Assembly: GCA_037968475.1 (NCBI GenBank)
Contig: JBBKVO010000001.1
Location: forward strand, 1 to 64,000
Length of the DNA stretch: 64,000 bases
Source of the DNA: SB11 sp037968475
GTDB taxonomy: Bacteria; Bacteroidota; Bacteroidia; UBA8524
Direction: 5' to 3'
Shown here: piece by piece, positions 1-10,072 of the stretch
How positions within the stretch are numbered: position 1 is the first letter of the stretch
How the letters are laid out: each line of letters begins with the position of its first letter
Made by a program: the position numbers and the translations under genes
Notes under the pieces: model-generated
What the model was told of the DNA's origin: nothing
The model's input: only the letters and a program-made list of their open reading frames with translations
Databases searched by the model: none

Positions 1-3000
1 CAAAGTATATCAATGCTATTTGTGCCTTGTCCTGTAAGTATCGTTCCATTATTTGCAGTCCAATTGTAGGTATCACCAATACTATTGGGTACTGAATAGG
101 TGTAAATATTGTTATGACACACTGTATCAGCACCTGATAATACTGGTGCAGGTGTATAAAGTATAACAATACTATCCATCACGGTACTATCGCAGCCCAA
201 GGGCGATGTTTGGGTGATGCTTACCGTACCTACACCCGCTATTCCCCATAGTATATCAATGCTATTAGTGCCTTGTCCGCTTAGTATCGTTCCGTTATTT
301 ACAGTCCAATTGTAGGTATCGCCCACAACATTGGCAGTAGTGTATGTATATATATTGTTGTGGCAGGTACTATCTGAGCCTGAAATTATTGGTGCAGGGG
401 TATAAAGTATAACAATACTCTCCATCACGGTACTATCGCAACCCAAGGGTGAAGTTTGGGTGATACTTACCGTACCTACACCCGCTGTTCCCCAAAGTAT
501 ATCAATGCTATTGGTACTTTGCCCGCTTAGTATCGTTCCGTTATTTACAGTCCAGTTATAACTATCGCCCACTACATTGGTAGTAGTGTAGGTATAAATA
601 TTATTGTGGCAGGCACTGTCTTCACCTGTTATTAGCGGTGTAGGCGTATAAAGTATAACAATACTGTCTAATACAGTACTATCACAACCCAAGGGTGAAG
701 TTTGGATAATGCTTACCGTTCCAATTCCCGCAGTTCCCCAAAGTATATCAATGCTATTAGTGCCTTGTCCGCTTAGTATCGTTCCGTTATTTACAGTCCA
801 ATTGTAGGTATCGCCCACAATATTAGTAGTGGTATAGGTGTATATATTATTATTGCAAGTACTATCAGAGCCACTGATTACAGGTGTCGGGGTATAAAGA
901 ATTATAATACTATCCAACACGGTGCTATCACAACCCAAGGGTGAAGTTTGAGTAATGCTTACCGTTCCCACTCCCGCAGTTCCCCATAATATATCAACAC
1001 TATTAGTGCCTTGGCCTGATAATATAGAACCATTATTCACGCTCCAGGTATAACTATCGCCCACCACATTTGGAGTGGTATAAGTGTACACGTTATTATG
1101 GCAAGTACTATCAGAACCTGAAATTATTGGTACTGGTGTATAAAGTATAACAACACTATCTAACACAGTACTATCACAACCCAAGGGTGAAGTTTGGGTG
1201 ATGCTTACCGTACCTACACCCGCTGTTCCCCAAAGTATATCAATGCTATTGGTACTTTGCCCGCTTAGTATCGTTCCGTTATTTACAGTCCAACTGTAGG
1301 TATCGCCCACAATATTAGCAGTGGTATAGGTATAAATATTGTTGTGGCAGGTGCTATCTGCACCTGAAATTATTGGTGCGGGTGTATAAAGAATTACGAT
1401 ACTATCTCGCACAGAGCTATCACAGCCTAAGGATGAACCTTGCGATAACCTAACCACACCTATGCCTGCTGTGCCCCATAATATATCAACACTATTAGTT
1501 CCTTGGCCTGATAATATAGAACCATTATTCACGCTCCAGGTATAACTATCGCCCACCACATTTGGAGTGGTATAAGTGTACACGTTATTATGGCAAGCAC
1601 TATCCTCTCCGCTAATTACAGGAGCAGAAGTATATAAAATCACTATACTATCAACCACTGTACTATCACAACCCAAGGGTGATGTTTGAGTAATGCTTAC
1701 CGTACCCACACCCGCTGTTCCCCAAAGTATATCAATGCTATTAGTACCTTGTCCTGTAAGTATCACTCCATTATTTACAGTCCAATTGTAGGTATCGCCC
1801 ACAACATTGGCCACACTGTGGGTGTAGATTTTGTTATGGCATACTGTATCTGAGCCTAAAATTATTGGTACGGGGGTATAAAGTATAACAATACTGTCTG
1901 ATACCGTGCTATCGCAGCCCAAGGGTGAAGTTTGGATAATGCTTACCGTTCCCACTCCCGCTGTTCCCCAAAGTATATTAATGCTATTAGTGCCTTGTCC
2001 TGTAAGTATCGTTCCGTTACTAACGCTCCAATTGTAGGTATCACCCACAATATTAGTAGTGGTATAGGTATATATATTATTATGGCAAGCACTATCTTCA
2101 CCTGTTATAATCGGTGCAGGAGTGTAAAGAATTACTATACTGTCTAAAACTGTGCTATCACAACCCAAGGGTGAAGTTTGGGTTAAGGTAACCGTACCTA
2201 CACCAGCTGTTCCCCAAAGTATATCAATGCTATTAGTACCTTGCCCGGTAAGAAGTGTTCCGTTATTTACAGTCCAATTATAGGTATCGCCCACAATATT
2301 AGTAGTGGTATAGGTGTAAATATTGTTGTGGCAAGCACTGTCTTCGCCTGTTATTATCGGTGTAGGCGTATATAATATGCTTACTGTGGTTGTTAAAGTG
2401 CTATCGCAACCAAAAGGTGAGGTTTGAGTAATGCTTACCGTACCTGTGCCCACTGTATCAAAAGCAACAGTTATACTTTCAGTACCCTGCCCGTCAATTA
2501 TAGTTCCGTTAGTAACTGCCCAACTATATGTATCGCCCACAACATTGGGCACGCCAAAAGCATATATTTTATTATGGCACGATGAATCAACACCGGTAAG
2601 TATCGGTGCGGGTGTATAAACAGTTACAATAGTATCGGTAATTGTGCTGTCGCAGCCCAATGCCGAGGTTTGAGTAATGCTTACCACACCCACTCCTATT
2701 GTATCAAATACTGCAATAATGCTATTAGTACCTTGCCCGTCAATTATATTTCCGTTAGTAACTGCCCAACTATATGTGTCGCCACCAACGACAGGTACCG
2801 AAAATGAGTATTGTTTGTTCTGACAAGCAGTATCTGTGCCTGTTATTACTGGCACAGGGGTATAAAGAATTACAATAGATGAGTTTACTGTGCTATCACA
2901 ACCAAAGGGTGAAGTTTGGGTTAAACTAACCAAGCCCGTACCTGTAGCCCAAAGTATATCAACACTATTAGTACCTTGTCCGCTAAGTATTGTACCGTTA

Positions 3001-3860
3001 GTAACATTCCAGCTATAACTATCACCAACAACGCTTGCAGTTGTATAAGTATACGTATTATTATAACAAGTACTATCGGGGCCACTTATAGCGGGTGCAG
3101 GTGTATAAAGCACCACAATACTATCTATTACCGTACTATCGCAACCCAAAAGCGAAGTTTGGGTTAAGGTAACCGTACCTGTTCCTATAGCTCCCCACAA
3201 AATATCGACACTATTGGTGCCTTGCCCGCTTAATAAACTACCATTATTAACTACCCAGTTATAACTATCGCCAACAACAGCGGGGGTAGTATATGTATAC
3301 ACATTATTATGACAAGTGGAATCAGAACCGGAGATAACAGGCGACGGGGTATATAATATTACAACAGTATCTGCTACTGTACTATCGCAACCAAAGGCAG
3401 ATGTTTGGGTAAGGCTTACAATACCTGTGCCCGTACTACCCCATACTATTGTTGCAGAGTTAGTGCCTTGCCCACTTAGTAATGTTCCGTTTGATGCGCT
3501 CCAGTTATATGTGTTACCAACTACATTAGTTACAGTGTATGTATATATTTTATTATGGCACGATGAATCGAAGCCGCTAATTTGCGGTGCCGGTTTCTGC
3601 ACAATAACAATGCTATCACTTACTGTGCTATCACAACCGTTAGCATTGGTAGCGGTTACTGTTATAGTACCTATACCGTAGCTATTCCAAAATACATTTA
3701 CTGAGTTTGATGATTGGCCACTAACTATAGTACCACCGTTTACTGCCCAACTAAAAGATTGGGTTGCGTTAGCCGGCAAAGTATAATTAACGGTTTCAAA
3801 CTCACAGGCTGAATCTGGCCCCACAATAACAGGAATAGGTGATGGCAATACCCAAATAGT
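1..3860 (-). repeat. Tandem 246-bp coding repeats (82 residues each)
   Basis: The block tataaag recurs at 155, 401, 647, 893, 1139, 1385, 1631, 1877, 2123, 2369, 2615 and 2861, exactly 246 bp apart. The next spacing is 243 bp, at 3104, then 246 again at 3350. About 14 regular units and one or two diverged ones (about 3595 and 3840) lie in the window. Units nearest the edge are the most alike, while those toward the N-terminus are more diverged, which suggests recent expansion at the C-terminal side. The array encodes PKD-like domains and has no spacers, so it is not a CRISPR array. Confidence 0.95.
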
Positions 3861-5318
3861 ATCGGATACAGTAGTATCACAACCGTAAGTTAATGAGGCA
3901 CGATACATGGTAATAATACCCATACCTGTTGAGTCCCACCGAACATCAATACTATTATAATTATTACCCCCAATAATAGTTCCCCCTGTTACCTGCCAAA
4001 CAATAGTATCTCCGGGAGTATTTATTGCAACATGGGTAGCAATACCAAACTGGCAAATGGTATCAGGCCCACCCATAAGCCCCGACGGATTATCAACAGT
4101 AAACACATAAACATAATCAGTGTCAGCCGGGCAAGTACCGTTTCCAGTAGTTGTTAACTTAAGCGTAGCATAGCCTACAAGAAAATCGGTCGCACTAAAA
4201 CTATAAGTTGGGTTAAGCACTGAATCTGAAGGACTGAACGTTCCTGTACCACCAGACCATACACCTCCCGTAGCTTCAATCACTGCCCCGTTTAATTGTA
4301 TTACTCCGCTACTGCGGCATACAAAAGTATCATTACCGGCTAAAGCTTGTATACTATCAGAATAACCCGTTACTACAACCGTATCGTACGCAAATGAGCA
4401 TCCCAATGAATCAAGAATAGATACTATATAGGTTCCAGTATCAACATATTGCACACTATCGCCCAACCCACTTCCCCCTATATGGCTCCAATAAAATTTA
4501 TACGGCTTCAATCCTCCCGTACCGTGTGCCGTTATAGTTGTGGCAGTATCGCCAAAACACAAAGTAGGGTTTTCGGGCTGTATTTGCACCGCTAAATCGG
4601 TTACAAAATATACCGTTACCGTATCACAAAATGTTGAACCTGAGCAACCACCTTCAATGGGGCCACAGGCGCGATAACTTATAGAATCAGGAAAAATACC
4701 CGTTGGGGTTACTGTAACACTATCACAACCCGAGGTACAGCTCAAGAAACCATTATAGGTAACATTGTTAGGTACTGATTGCCAAGTAATACTATCGGTT
4801 ACCAAACCACTAACACTAATTTTGCCCACACAAGCCATTGACACTGTAATGCCGGGAGATATTTGTGGTGCAGGGATAGAAGTAATACTGTATTGGTTTT
4901 TATTGTTGCCCGGTTTGCAAAAAGTTAGGGTATGCGGACCTGTGCCACTAAGGCAAATTGCATCACCTACAGCATAAGATGTGCCGCACCCTATTTGATA
5001 GAACAACGAACCCGATGGCAAAGCTCCGGAATAAAAATCAAACTTAATACCCGATGCAGTCGAGTCAAGGTAAATTACAAATTTTACACACCTATCGGGG
5101 TTAGTTGCTCCGCAACAATGATCTTTGCGGGCTGTATCAGAACTAATCCATAAGCTATCAGGGTTGCCCCTCAAATCAACAGTAAAAGAAGGCGTAGTGG
5201 GGTCGCATTGCCCATTTACACTGCCACTCCCTAAAAGAAATGCCACTACAACCAACAGATAAAATACTATCCGCTTCACAATGACAAAATCATCTTTTAC
5301 ATAAGGGGAAAAAGTCAT
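1..5318 (-). CDS. Giant secreted PKD-like repeat protein, C-terminus beyond the window
   Basis: One frame stays open from the ATG at 5318 to the window edge, giving 1,772 codons; I checked the frame at both ends and at two interior points. The N-terminus is MTFSPYVKDDFVIVKRIVFY followed by a hydrophobic run and VNGQC, a signal peptide; a GTG at 5279 would give a more typical short leader starting VKRI. About 480 non-repetitive residues with Cys pairs follow, then Ig/PKD-like repeats of 82 residues carrying GCDSTV, CHNNIYTY and VGDTYNW motifs up to the edge. In Bacteroidota such proteins are exported by T9SS and usually end in a sorting domain, which would lie outside this window. The likely role is surface adhesion or extracellular structure; this is inference. 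The stop codon is not visible. Confidence 0.9.
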   Translation of the reverse strand, partial: MTFSPYVKDDFVIVKRIVFYLLVVVAFLLGSGSVNGQCDPTTPSFTVDLRGNPDSLWISSDTARKDHCCGATNPDRCVKFVIYLDSTASGIKFDFYSGALPSGSLFYQIGCGTSYAVGDAICLSGTGPHTLTFCKPGNNKNQYSITSIPAPQISPGITVSMACVGKISVSGLVTDSITWQSVPNNVTYNGFLSCTSGCDSVTVTPTGIFPDSISYRACGPIEGGCSGSTFCDTVTVYFVTDLAVQIQPENPTLCFGDTATTITAHGTGGLKPYKFYWSHIGGSGLGDSVQYVDTGTYIVSILDSLGCSFAYDTVVVTGYSDSIQALAGNDTFVCRSSGVIQLNGAVIEATGGVWSGGTGTFSPSDSVLNPTYSFSATDFLVGYATLKLTTTGNGTCPADTDYVYVFTVDNPSGLMGGPDTICQFGIATHVAINTPGDTIVWQVTGGTIIGGNNYNSIDVRWDSTGMGIITMYRASLTYGCDTTVSDTIWVLPSPIPVIVGPDSACEFETVNYTLPANATQSFSWAVNGGTIVSGQSSNSVNVFWNSYGIGTITVTATNANGCDSTVSDSIVIVQKPAPQISGFDSSCHNKIYTYTVTNVVGNTYNWSASNGTLLSGQGTNSATIVWGSTGTGIVSLTQTSAFGCDSTVADTVVILYTPSPVISGSDSTCHNNVYTYTTPAVVGDSYNWVVNNGSLLSGQGTNSVDILWGAIGTGTVTLTQTSLLGCDSTVIDSIVVLYTPAPAISGPDSTCYNNTYTYTTASVVGDSYSWNVTNGTILSGQGTNSVDILWATGTGLVSLTQTSPFGCDSTVNSSIVILYTPVPVITGTDTACQNKQYSFSVPVVGGDTYSWAVTNGNIIDGQGTNSIIAVFDTIGVGVVSITQTSALGCDSTITDTIVTVYTPAPILTGVDSSCHNKIYAFGVPNVVGDTYSWAVTNGTIIDGQGTESITVAFDTVGTGTVSITQTSPFGCDSTLTTTVSILYTPTPIITGEDSACHNNIYTYTTTNIVGDTYNWTVNNGTLLTGQGTNSIDILWGTAGVGTVTLTQTSPLGCDSTVLDSIVILYTPAPIITGEDSACHNNIYTYTTTNIVGDTYNWSVSNGTILTGQGTNSINILWGTAGVGTVSIIQTSPLGCDSTVSDSIVILYTPVPIILGSDTVCHNKIYTHSVANVVGDTYNWTVNNGVILTGQGTNSIDILWGTAGVGTVSITQTSPLGCDSTVVDSIVILYTSAPVISGEDSACHNNVYTYTTPNVVGDSYTWSVNNGSILSGQGTNSVDILWGTAGIGVVRLSQGSSLGCDSSVRDSIVILYTPAPIISGADSTCHNNIYTYTTANIVGDTYSWTVNNGTILSGQSTNSIDILWGTAGVGTVSITQTSPLGCDSTVLDSVVILYTPVPIISGSDSTCHNNVYTYTTPNVVGDSYTWSVNNGSILSGQGTNSVDILWGTAGVGTVSITQTSPLGCDSTVLDSIIILYTPTPVISGSDSTCNNNIYTYTTTNIVGDTYNWTVNNGTILSGQGTNSIDILWGTAGIGTVSIIQTSPLGCDSTVLDSIVILYTPTPLITGEDSACHNNIYTYTTTNVVGDSYNWTVNNGTILSGQSTNSIDILWGTAGVGTVSITQTSPLGCDSTVMESIVILYTPAPIISGSDSTCHNNIYTYTTANVVGDTYNWTVNNGTILSGQGTNSIDILWGIAGVGTVSITQTSPLGCDSTVMDSIVILYTPAPVLSGADTVCHNNIYTYSVPNSIGDTYNWTANNGTILTGQGTNSIDIL

Positions 5319-6035
5319 TAAGGCTTTTTTTTAGGCTTAAAACTAAAACTAATTAAGCCAGCAAGTTACAAACTAAACATTAAGATTATAATAAATTAGT
5401 ACAAAGTTTTAAAAAATAAAACAAACGTAATTACAACCCATAAAAGGTAAGATTTCACAACAATTCAGAAGAAAAATCAACTTCAAGATTCTAAAGTCGC
5501 CATATAAAAAGCATCCAAAAAGACACATTACATGAAACAAAAGTATAACACTTTGTAAATCATGTATATACAAAAAAAACATCTTTCACTTTTTGTAATT
5601 CAGAGACGTTTTATTGCATAAGTAATACAAAACATAATTTATAGGAAGACACTCCTTTTTGCCCAATCTTGACTAAGAAAAATCATAAACGTTGCTATTT
5701 CTTTCATAGATTATACATTCTTTGGTTACAAAGAAGCGATGTTACACTTCACAAACATTTAGTTAGAATACTGATTTCAAATCTTTTGATAAAGAAAACC
5801 ACATCAGTTATAACTAATAAATATAACCTATACCCCGCCCAATATCACCTATCCAAACTGCTAAACTAACTAGCTTAGGCTATATGTTAGAGAGCACTTC
5901 ACAAGCAGCTATTACACGTTGGCGTATATCAACACCTTCTTCACTGCTTTTCGCAAGCATGGAAGGCACAGATAAATGGATGTATGTGATTTGAGGTAAG
6001 ATTATCCCACACATTTCATCTCAAATTGAAATTTA

Positions 6036-6048
6036 TTTTCCCAAAATG
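6036..6048 (+). promoter_or_regulatory. Putative enhancer site shared with the 11.5-kb promoter
   Basis: TTTTCCCAAAATG occurs here about 107 bp upstream of the sigma-54-like box at 6155. The same 13 bases occur at the palindrome near 11461, which precedes the other sigma-54-like promoter of the module. The spacing suits a bacterial enhancer-binding protein. Here the right half is AAAA rather than GGGAAA, so the palindrome is incomplete. The binding role is inference. Confidence 0.4.
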
Positions 6049-6154
6049 AAAAAAAAACACACATTCCGCCTTCCTTATAGCTAAAGGGACAAAAAGCTTA
6101 AAACCCTAGTAAAACAAGGCTTTTACACACAATCCTCTCAAACTTTAAACCTGC

Positions 6155-6169
6155 TGGCACAGAGATGGT
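6155..6169 (+). promoter_or_regulatory. Sigma-54-type promoter
   Basis: TGGCACAGAGATGGT has a perfect TGGCAC -24 element and, at the correct 10-bp spacing after GG, a TGGT -12 element (consensus TTGC, so the last C is not kept). It lies 49 bp upstream of the DUF4382 start. An NtrC-type activator is encoded 4 kb downstream at 10073. Confidence 0.45.
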
Positions 6170-6217
6170 AATAGTTGTAGTAATTAATTATATGTCTAAC
6201 CTTAAATAATTACCACC

Positions 6218-7060
6218 ATGAAAACTCTAAAAAAATTCTCAATTATGATAGTGCTAGCAATGGTATTTCTAGCAGCTTGCAAGAAAGACGAGAGCGCAGC
6301 ACCTATGCAGAATAATCCCGGTAATGAACCGCAAGCACAAACTTTTAAAGTGAAAATGACTGATGCCCCCGGCGACTATGAAGGGCTGGATGTGAAAATT
6401 GTAGGGGTAGATGCCTATTTGGAAGGAAAAGGATGGGTTGCCCTTGATACTCGTGCACACGCCATTAATGTGCTAAATTTAACCAACGGTACCGAAGCCG
6501 AAATAGCTTCAAAAAGCAATGCCGAAATAGGTGTATATACCAAGCTGAAAGTAAAGTTTGATACCGATGCTACACTTACCGTAAATGCCAATGCACTAGC
6601 CGAAGGCGGCGGTGGAACCGTTATTACTGATAATTCTTTTAAATTGATATGGGACGGGCCTAAAGAAATAGAAATTGCCATTAACGAAGAAGTTAGTGCC
6701 GATGTTGGAGCACAAGTACTGCTTGATTTCGACGTAGCACAATCGATTATAAAAGATTTGAATAAATACTTTATTAAACCTGCTATCCGAGAAATTAAAA
6801 ATACACACACTGGTGTAAAAGGTCAAGTACAAGGTACATTTAACGCCGCAGTTACCATAAGTAACGGACAAAATACCTTTACCACTTTTATAAATGCTGA
6901 AGGTCAATTTATGTTGCGAGGTATGAAACCCGGAATTTACAAGTTAGTAATTCTACCCGCTAAAAAGGCCATGGGCGAAATACAACCCGAGCCACGTGAG
7001 ATTGAGGGTGTAGTAATTGTAGAAGGTGAAATAAAACAAATGGGGCAAATTGCCCTTTAA
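6218..7060 (+). CDS. DUF4382 domain lipoprotein with C-terminal carboxypeptidase-regulatory-like domain
   Basis: The 280-residue product begins with a lipoprotein signal (MKTLKKFSIMIVLAMVFLAA then C21), so it is likely anchored in a membrane, probably the outer one. Residues about 42-195 match DUF4382, with the hallmark VKMTDAPGDYEGLDVKI start and a conserved LLDFDVAQSI stretch. Residues about 200-280 look like a CarboxypepD_reg-like beta domain (GVKGQV, GQFMLRGMKPGIYKL). The biochemical role of DUF4382 is unknown. The gene has its own terminator and a sigma-54-like promoter. A shorter paralogue lies at 12165 on the other side of the two-component genes, which suggests both are outputs of that system. 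Confidence 0.9.
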   Translation: MKTLKKFSIMIVLAMVFLAACKKDESAAPMQNNPGNEPQAQTFKVKMTDAPGDYEGLDVKIVGVDAYLEGKGWVALDTRAHAINVLNLTNGTEAEIASKSNAEIGVYTKLKVKFDTDATLTVNANALAEGGGGTVITDNSFKLIWDGPKEIEIAINEEVSADVGAQVLLDFDVAQSIIKDLNKYFIKPAIREIKNTHTGVKGQVQGTFNAAVTISNGQNTFTTFINAEGQFMLRGMKPGIYKLVILPAKKAMGEIQPEPREIEGVVIVEGEIKQMGQIAL

Positions 7061-7077
7061 AACAGCAAGGTTGGTTA

Positions 7078-7109
7078 AAGGAAGGGTAATTATTACCCTT
7101 CCTTCTTTT
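7078..7109 (+). terminator. Intrinsic terminator after the DUF4382 gene
   Basis: A perfect 12-bp stem, AAGGAAGGGTAA / TTACCCTTCCTT, with a 3-base loop is followed by CTTTT. It ends only 28 bp before the start of the receiver gene at 7137, so any transcription of the regulators from the 6155 promoter would require readthrough. Confidence 0.85.
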
Positions 7110-7136
7110 GTACCGAACAATAAAGAAAGAAACGCC

Positions 7137-7568
7137 ATGATACTTCAAAAAAAATTTAAAATAGTAGTGCTTGAGGACAATGAATTTTATAACAGATTGC
7201 TTACCAAGCAGCTTCAAAATTATACCGATATTATCTCGGCTCAAAAAAACTATAATTTTGAAATAAACTCATACCTGCACGCTGTTGATTGTCTTACAAA
7301 TCTGAAAGAAGACACTGATATTGCCTTTGTAGATTTTTATCTTGACAATATCACAGGGCTTGAAGTAATCAGAAAAATAAAAGAGAAAAGCCCTGATTGT
7401 AAGATTATCATTATATCGCAGGTGCATAATGTAAAAACCTCGCAAAACACTATATCCGAAGGTGCGCTTGAATATATTTTTAAAGACCGAAACGCCTTGG
7501 CACGTAGTTGCTTTATACTGGAAGACATTATTAACGCATCGCCAAAAAACAATAAATTTCACAACTAA
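7137..7568 (+). CDS. Stand-alone response-regulator receiver protein
   Basis: The longer open frame reaches back to 7050, but that would cross the terminator. The ATG at 7137 (MILQKKFKIVVLEDNEFYN) gives a normal 143-residue receiver. Visible signatures are the acidic pair E13-D14, phospho-acceptor D66 in FVDFYLDN, the conserved Ser in IIISQ and the Lys in YIFKD. There is no output domain, so it may act as a phosphate shuttle or sink, or by protein contact. It precedes a hybrid kinase by 40 bp and shares an EDNExYNxLL signature with the NtrC-type regulator at 10073, which suggests partners within one phosphorelay. Confidence 0.88.
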   Translation: MILQKKFKIVVLEDNEFYNRLLTKQLQNYTDIISAQKNYNFEINSYLHAVDCLTNLKEDTDIAFVDFYLDNITGLEVIRKIKEKSPDCKIIIISQVHNVKTSQNTISEGALEYIFKDRNALARSCFILEDIINASPKNNKFHN

Positions 7569-7608
7569 ACAAAAAAAGTAAAAAAAGGTTAAAATAAAGA
7601 ACTTTGTC

Positions 7609-10038
7609 ATGTTGATGAAAACAAAAGCATTTACTTTTGAATTAAGGGTAGTGAGTGTGCTGGCAGCTGTGTTTATTTTAGTAACAGCTATCGGCATTCT
7701 TACTTATAAAAGCCTGCACGGTATTGTTACCGACGTGAAAGTGGCTACCGCCCCCAACACAAAAATCACTTTATTAAAACAAGTAATTGTAGAGCTTACT
7801 GATGCCGAAAGCAGCATAAAATCTTACCGATTAACAAAAGACGATAGCTATCTCACCCCTTTTTACGAGTCGGTATTAACTATTGATGAACGTATAGAAC
7901 AACTGCACAGCCAAAGCAGTGGTAAGGAATATCTTGAAAATCTGGCCGACAGTGTGGAAACGTTGGTACAAATGAAGTATGAAATTTTTAACGAAATACT
8001 GATTTTAGATGATAATTCAAAGGTTACTGACGAATTACAACGGATATCTAAAAAACTGAAAGAAGCCCAACAAAAAGTAAAAGAAAAATCCCAACAAAAG
8101 AAACCCAATATATTGCAATGGGTTTTTGGAACAAGAACAGAAAAAGACACCCAAACCAACCACATCTCCCAGTTAAGCGCCTTGCAAAAAGAGGTTGAAA
8201 AAACCCAAAGCGCGCAAACCAAGCAAATACAACTTCTTAATCAAAAAGAATTGCACCTAAGCCGCGAGGACAAGGTTGTAATGGATAAAATACGTTCTGT
8301 AGTCCAAAAAATGGAAAACTTTGAACGGATAGCTACTTCACGAACAGCAATTGAAATTACAAAAAGCGCACAGCAAACCAATTTTTATATTATTCTGTTC
8401 TGTGTACTTGCTTCATTATTGTTGGCCTCAAGTAGTTTTTTTATAATCACTTATGTTCAAAAAAACAGAGCCTTCCGTACTGCCCTGCGTAACGCAAAAA
8501 ACGAGGCGGAGACCCTTGCCAAAGCCAAAGAAATGTTTTTGGCCAATATGAGCCACGAAATACGCACCCCTATGAATGCCATTGCGGGCTTTACCAATCA
8601 GGTATTGCAAACGCAGCTCACTAAAAAACAAACCGAACAACTGCAAATTGTAAAAAAATCGTCCGACCATTTATTGCGGATTATTAATGATATTCTTGAT
8701 TATTCAAAAATACAATCGGGCAAATTGGGCATTGAATCCGTAGGATTTAAACCCAATGACCTGCTAAAGGATGCCGCGCATTTTATGCAGGCCTTAGCTG
8801 ATGAAAAAAACCTGAAAATAACCATATCAATTACTAAAAATGTACCAAGGGTTTGTATTGGCGACCCTGTACGTTTGCGCCAGATAGTATTGAACCTACT
8901 TGGAAATGCCATAAAATTTACTGAAAAAGGAAAAATAGCTATTTCAGCATCGGCAATACCGCAAGGAAGCGATAAAGTGGCGTTACAAGTAATAGTTCAA
9001 GATACAGGCACCGGTATTCCCAACGAGAAGCTTAAAACTATTTTCAACGAATTTGAACAGGCCGATACCAGTATCTCACGTAAATATGGAGGAACAGGGC
9101 TGGGACTAACAATATCGCGCAAACTGGTTGAGATGCAGCAGGGAACTATTGACATTAGCAGTCAGGTTAGTAAAGGCACAAAGGTTAGTTTTATCATCCC
9201 CTACCTTGTAGGTACAGAGGCTGACATTAAAAACCAAACAATTGAAAATACTGAAAACGGTGATTTGGCAGGCATAAAAGTGTTGGTTGCCGATGACGAA
9301 CATTATAACCGCTTATTAATTCAAACCATATTAGAAAAATGGGGCATTTCCCCTCATCTTGTTAGCAACGGAGAGGAAGCCCTTGAAGCAGTTAAGAAGA
9401 ATTATTTTGACTTAATCTTAATGGATGTCCGTATGCCGATAATGAACGGTATAGAGGCTACCAAGGCCATACAACAGTTGCCCGATAAACAAAAAGCGGC
9501 AACGCCAATACTGGCTATTACTGCCACTACCCGAAAAACTGAAATTGAAGAATGCAAAGCGGCAGGTATGTCCCATGTTATATCAAAACCTTTTAATGAA
9601 AACGATTTATACAACCTGTTATTAAAAATCATTACCGCTCCCGAAAAGGTTATTAAAGAAGAAGTTTCTGAAGCCCATCCGCCCAAAAAAGGAAACTCAA
9701 AATTTAACCTTGATGAATTAAAACAACTGGCTAACGGTGATGATGCTTTTGTGGCCGAAATGATACAGGTATTTATAAACACCACTAATAGCGGTTTGGC
9801 AGACATGGAAAAAGCATTAGCGGAAGAAGATTGGGAAAATCTGGCCAACTATGCCCATAAAATAGTCCCCCCCTGCCGCCACCTACAAGCTAATACTTTA
9901 CTTAAAAAGCTGAAAGACATTGAGCTATTAATTCGCGACAAAGGAAAAACAGAAGGCATGAACGAACGGGTAGCTGATGCAAAAGCAGATGCGCTTGAGA
10001 TAGTATCTTTGCTTGAAAAAGAACTGAAAGCGACATAA
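7609..10038 (+). CDS. Hybrid sensor histidine kinase (HisKA-HATPase-REC-Hpt)
   Basis: This 809-residue membrane kinase has a first transmembrane helix at about 10-32, a periplasmic helical (CHASE3-like, coiled-coil) sensor, and a second helix at about 256-280. HisKA follows with H316 in MSHEIRTPMN. The HATPase has DTGTGIP at about 465 and GGTGLGL at about 494. The receiver has D606 in LMDVRMP, and the C-terminal Hpt has H750 in YAHKIVPPCRHL. The layout implies a His-Asp-His relay ending in Hpt, whose phosphate could go to the receiver at 7137 or the NtrC-type regulator at 10073. A second ATG is two codons in. The Hpt motif has PPC where LKG is usual, so it is slightly atypical. Confidence 0.93.
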   Translation: MLMKTKAFTFELRVVSVLAAVFILVTAIGILTYKSLHGIVTDVKVATAPNTKITLLKQVIVELTDAESSIKSYRLTKDDSYLTPFYESVLTIDERIEQLHSQSSGKEYLENLADSVETLVQMKYEIFNEILILDDNSKVTDELQRISKKLKEAQQKVKEKSQQKKPNILQWVFGTRTEKDTQTNHISQLSALQKEVEKTQSAQTKQIQLLNQKELHLSREDKVVMDKIRSVVQKMENFERIATSRTAIEITKSAQQTNFYIILFCVLASLLLASSSFFIITYVQKNRAFRTALRNAKNEAETLAKAKEMFLANMSHEIRTPMNAIAGFTNQVLQTQLTKKQTEQLQIVKKSSDHLLRIINDILDYSKIQSGKLGIESVGFKPNDLLKDAAHFMQALADEKNLKITISITKNVPRVCIGDPVRLRQIVLNLLGNAIKFTEKGKIAISASAIPQGSDKVALQVIVQDTGTGIPNEKLKTIFNEFEQADTSISRKYGGTGLGLTISRKLVEMQQGTIDISSQVSKGTKVSFIIPYLVGTEADIKNQTIENTENGDLAGIKVLVADDEHYNRLLIQTILEKWGISPHLVSNGEEALEAVKKNYFDLILMDVRMPIMNGIEATKAIQQLPDKQKAATPILAITATTRKTEIEECKAAGMSHVISKPFNENDLYNLLLKIITAPEKVIKEEVSEAHPPKKGNSKFNLDELKQLANGDDAFVAEMIQVFINTTNSGLADMEKALAEEDWENLANYAHKIVPPCRHLQANTLLKKLKDIELLIRDKGKTEGMNERVADAKADALEIVSLLEKELKAT

Positions 10039-10072
10039 AAATATTTAGCTTATATTAGCCAATACTTGTAGC

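Larger units (their letters stand above)
5319..6217. other. 899-bp intergenic region, very AT-rich
   Basis: This separates the divergent giant repeat gene and the DUF4382 gene. The proximal part is low-complexity A/T sequence with no convincing gene. A 36-codon open frame at 5884-5994 (+, starting MLESTSQAAITRW) has no visible ribosome-binding site and may be a chance frame or a remnant. The part beyond about 6030 holds the putative activator site and sigma-54 promoter listed separately. Confidence 0.6.

Noticed and set aside
1..3860. Regular 246-bp repeats as a CRISPR array or satellite DNA
   Set aside because: The whole stretch is one open minus-strand frame encoding PKD-like domains, with no short direct repeats and spacers.
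5669..5869. 66-codon plus-strand frame in the 5.3-6.2 kb gap
   Set aside because: Non-ATG start, AT-driven composition and no recognisable domain.
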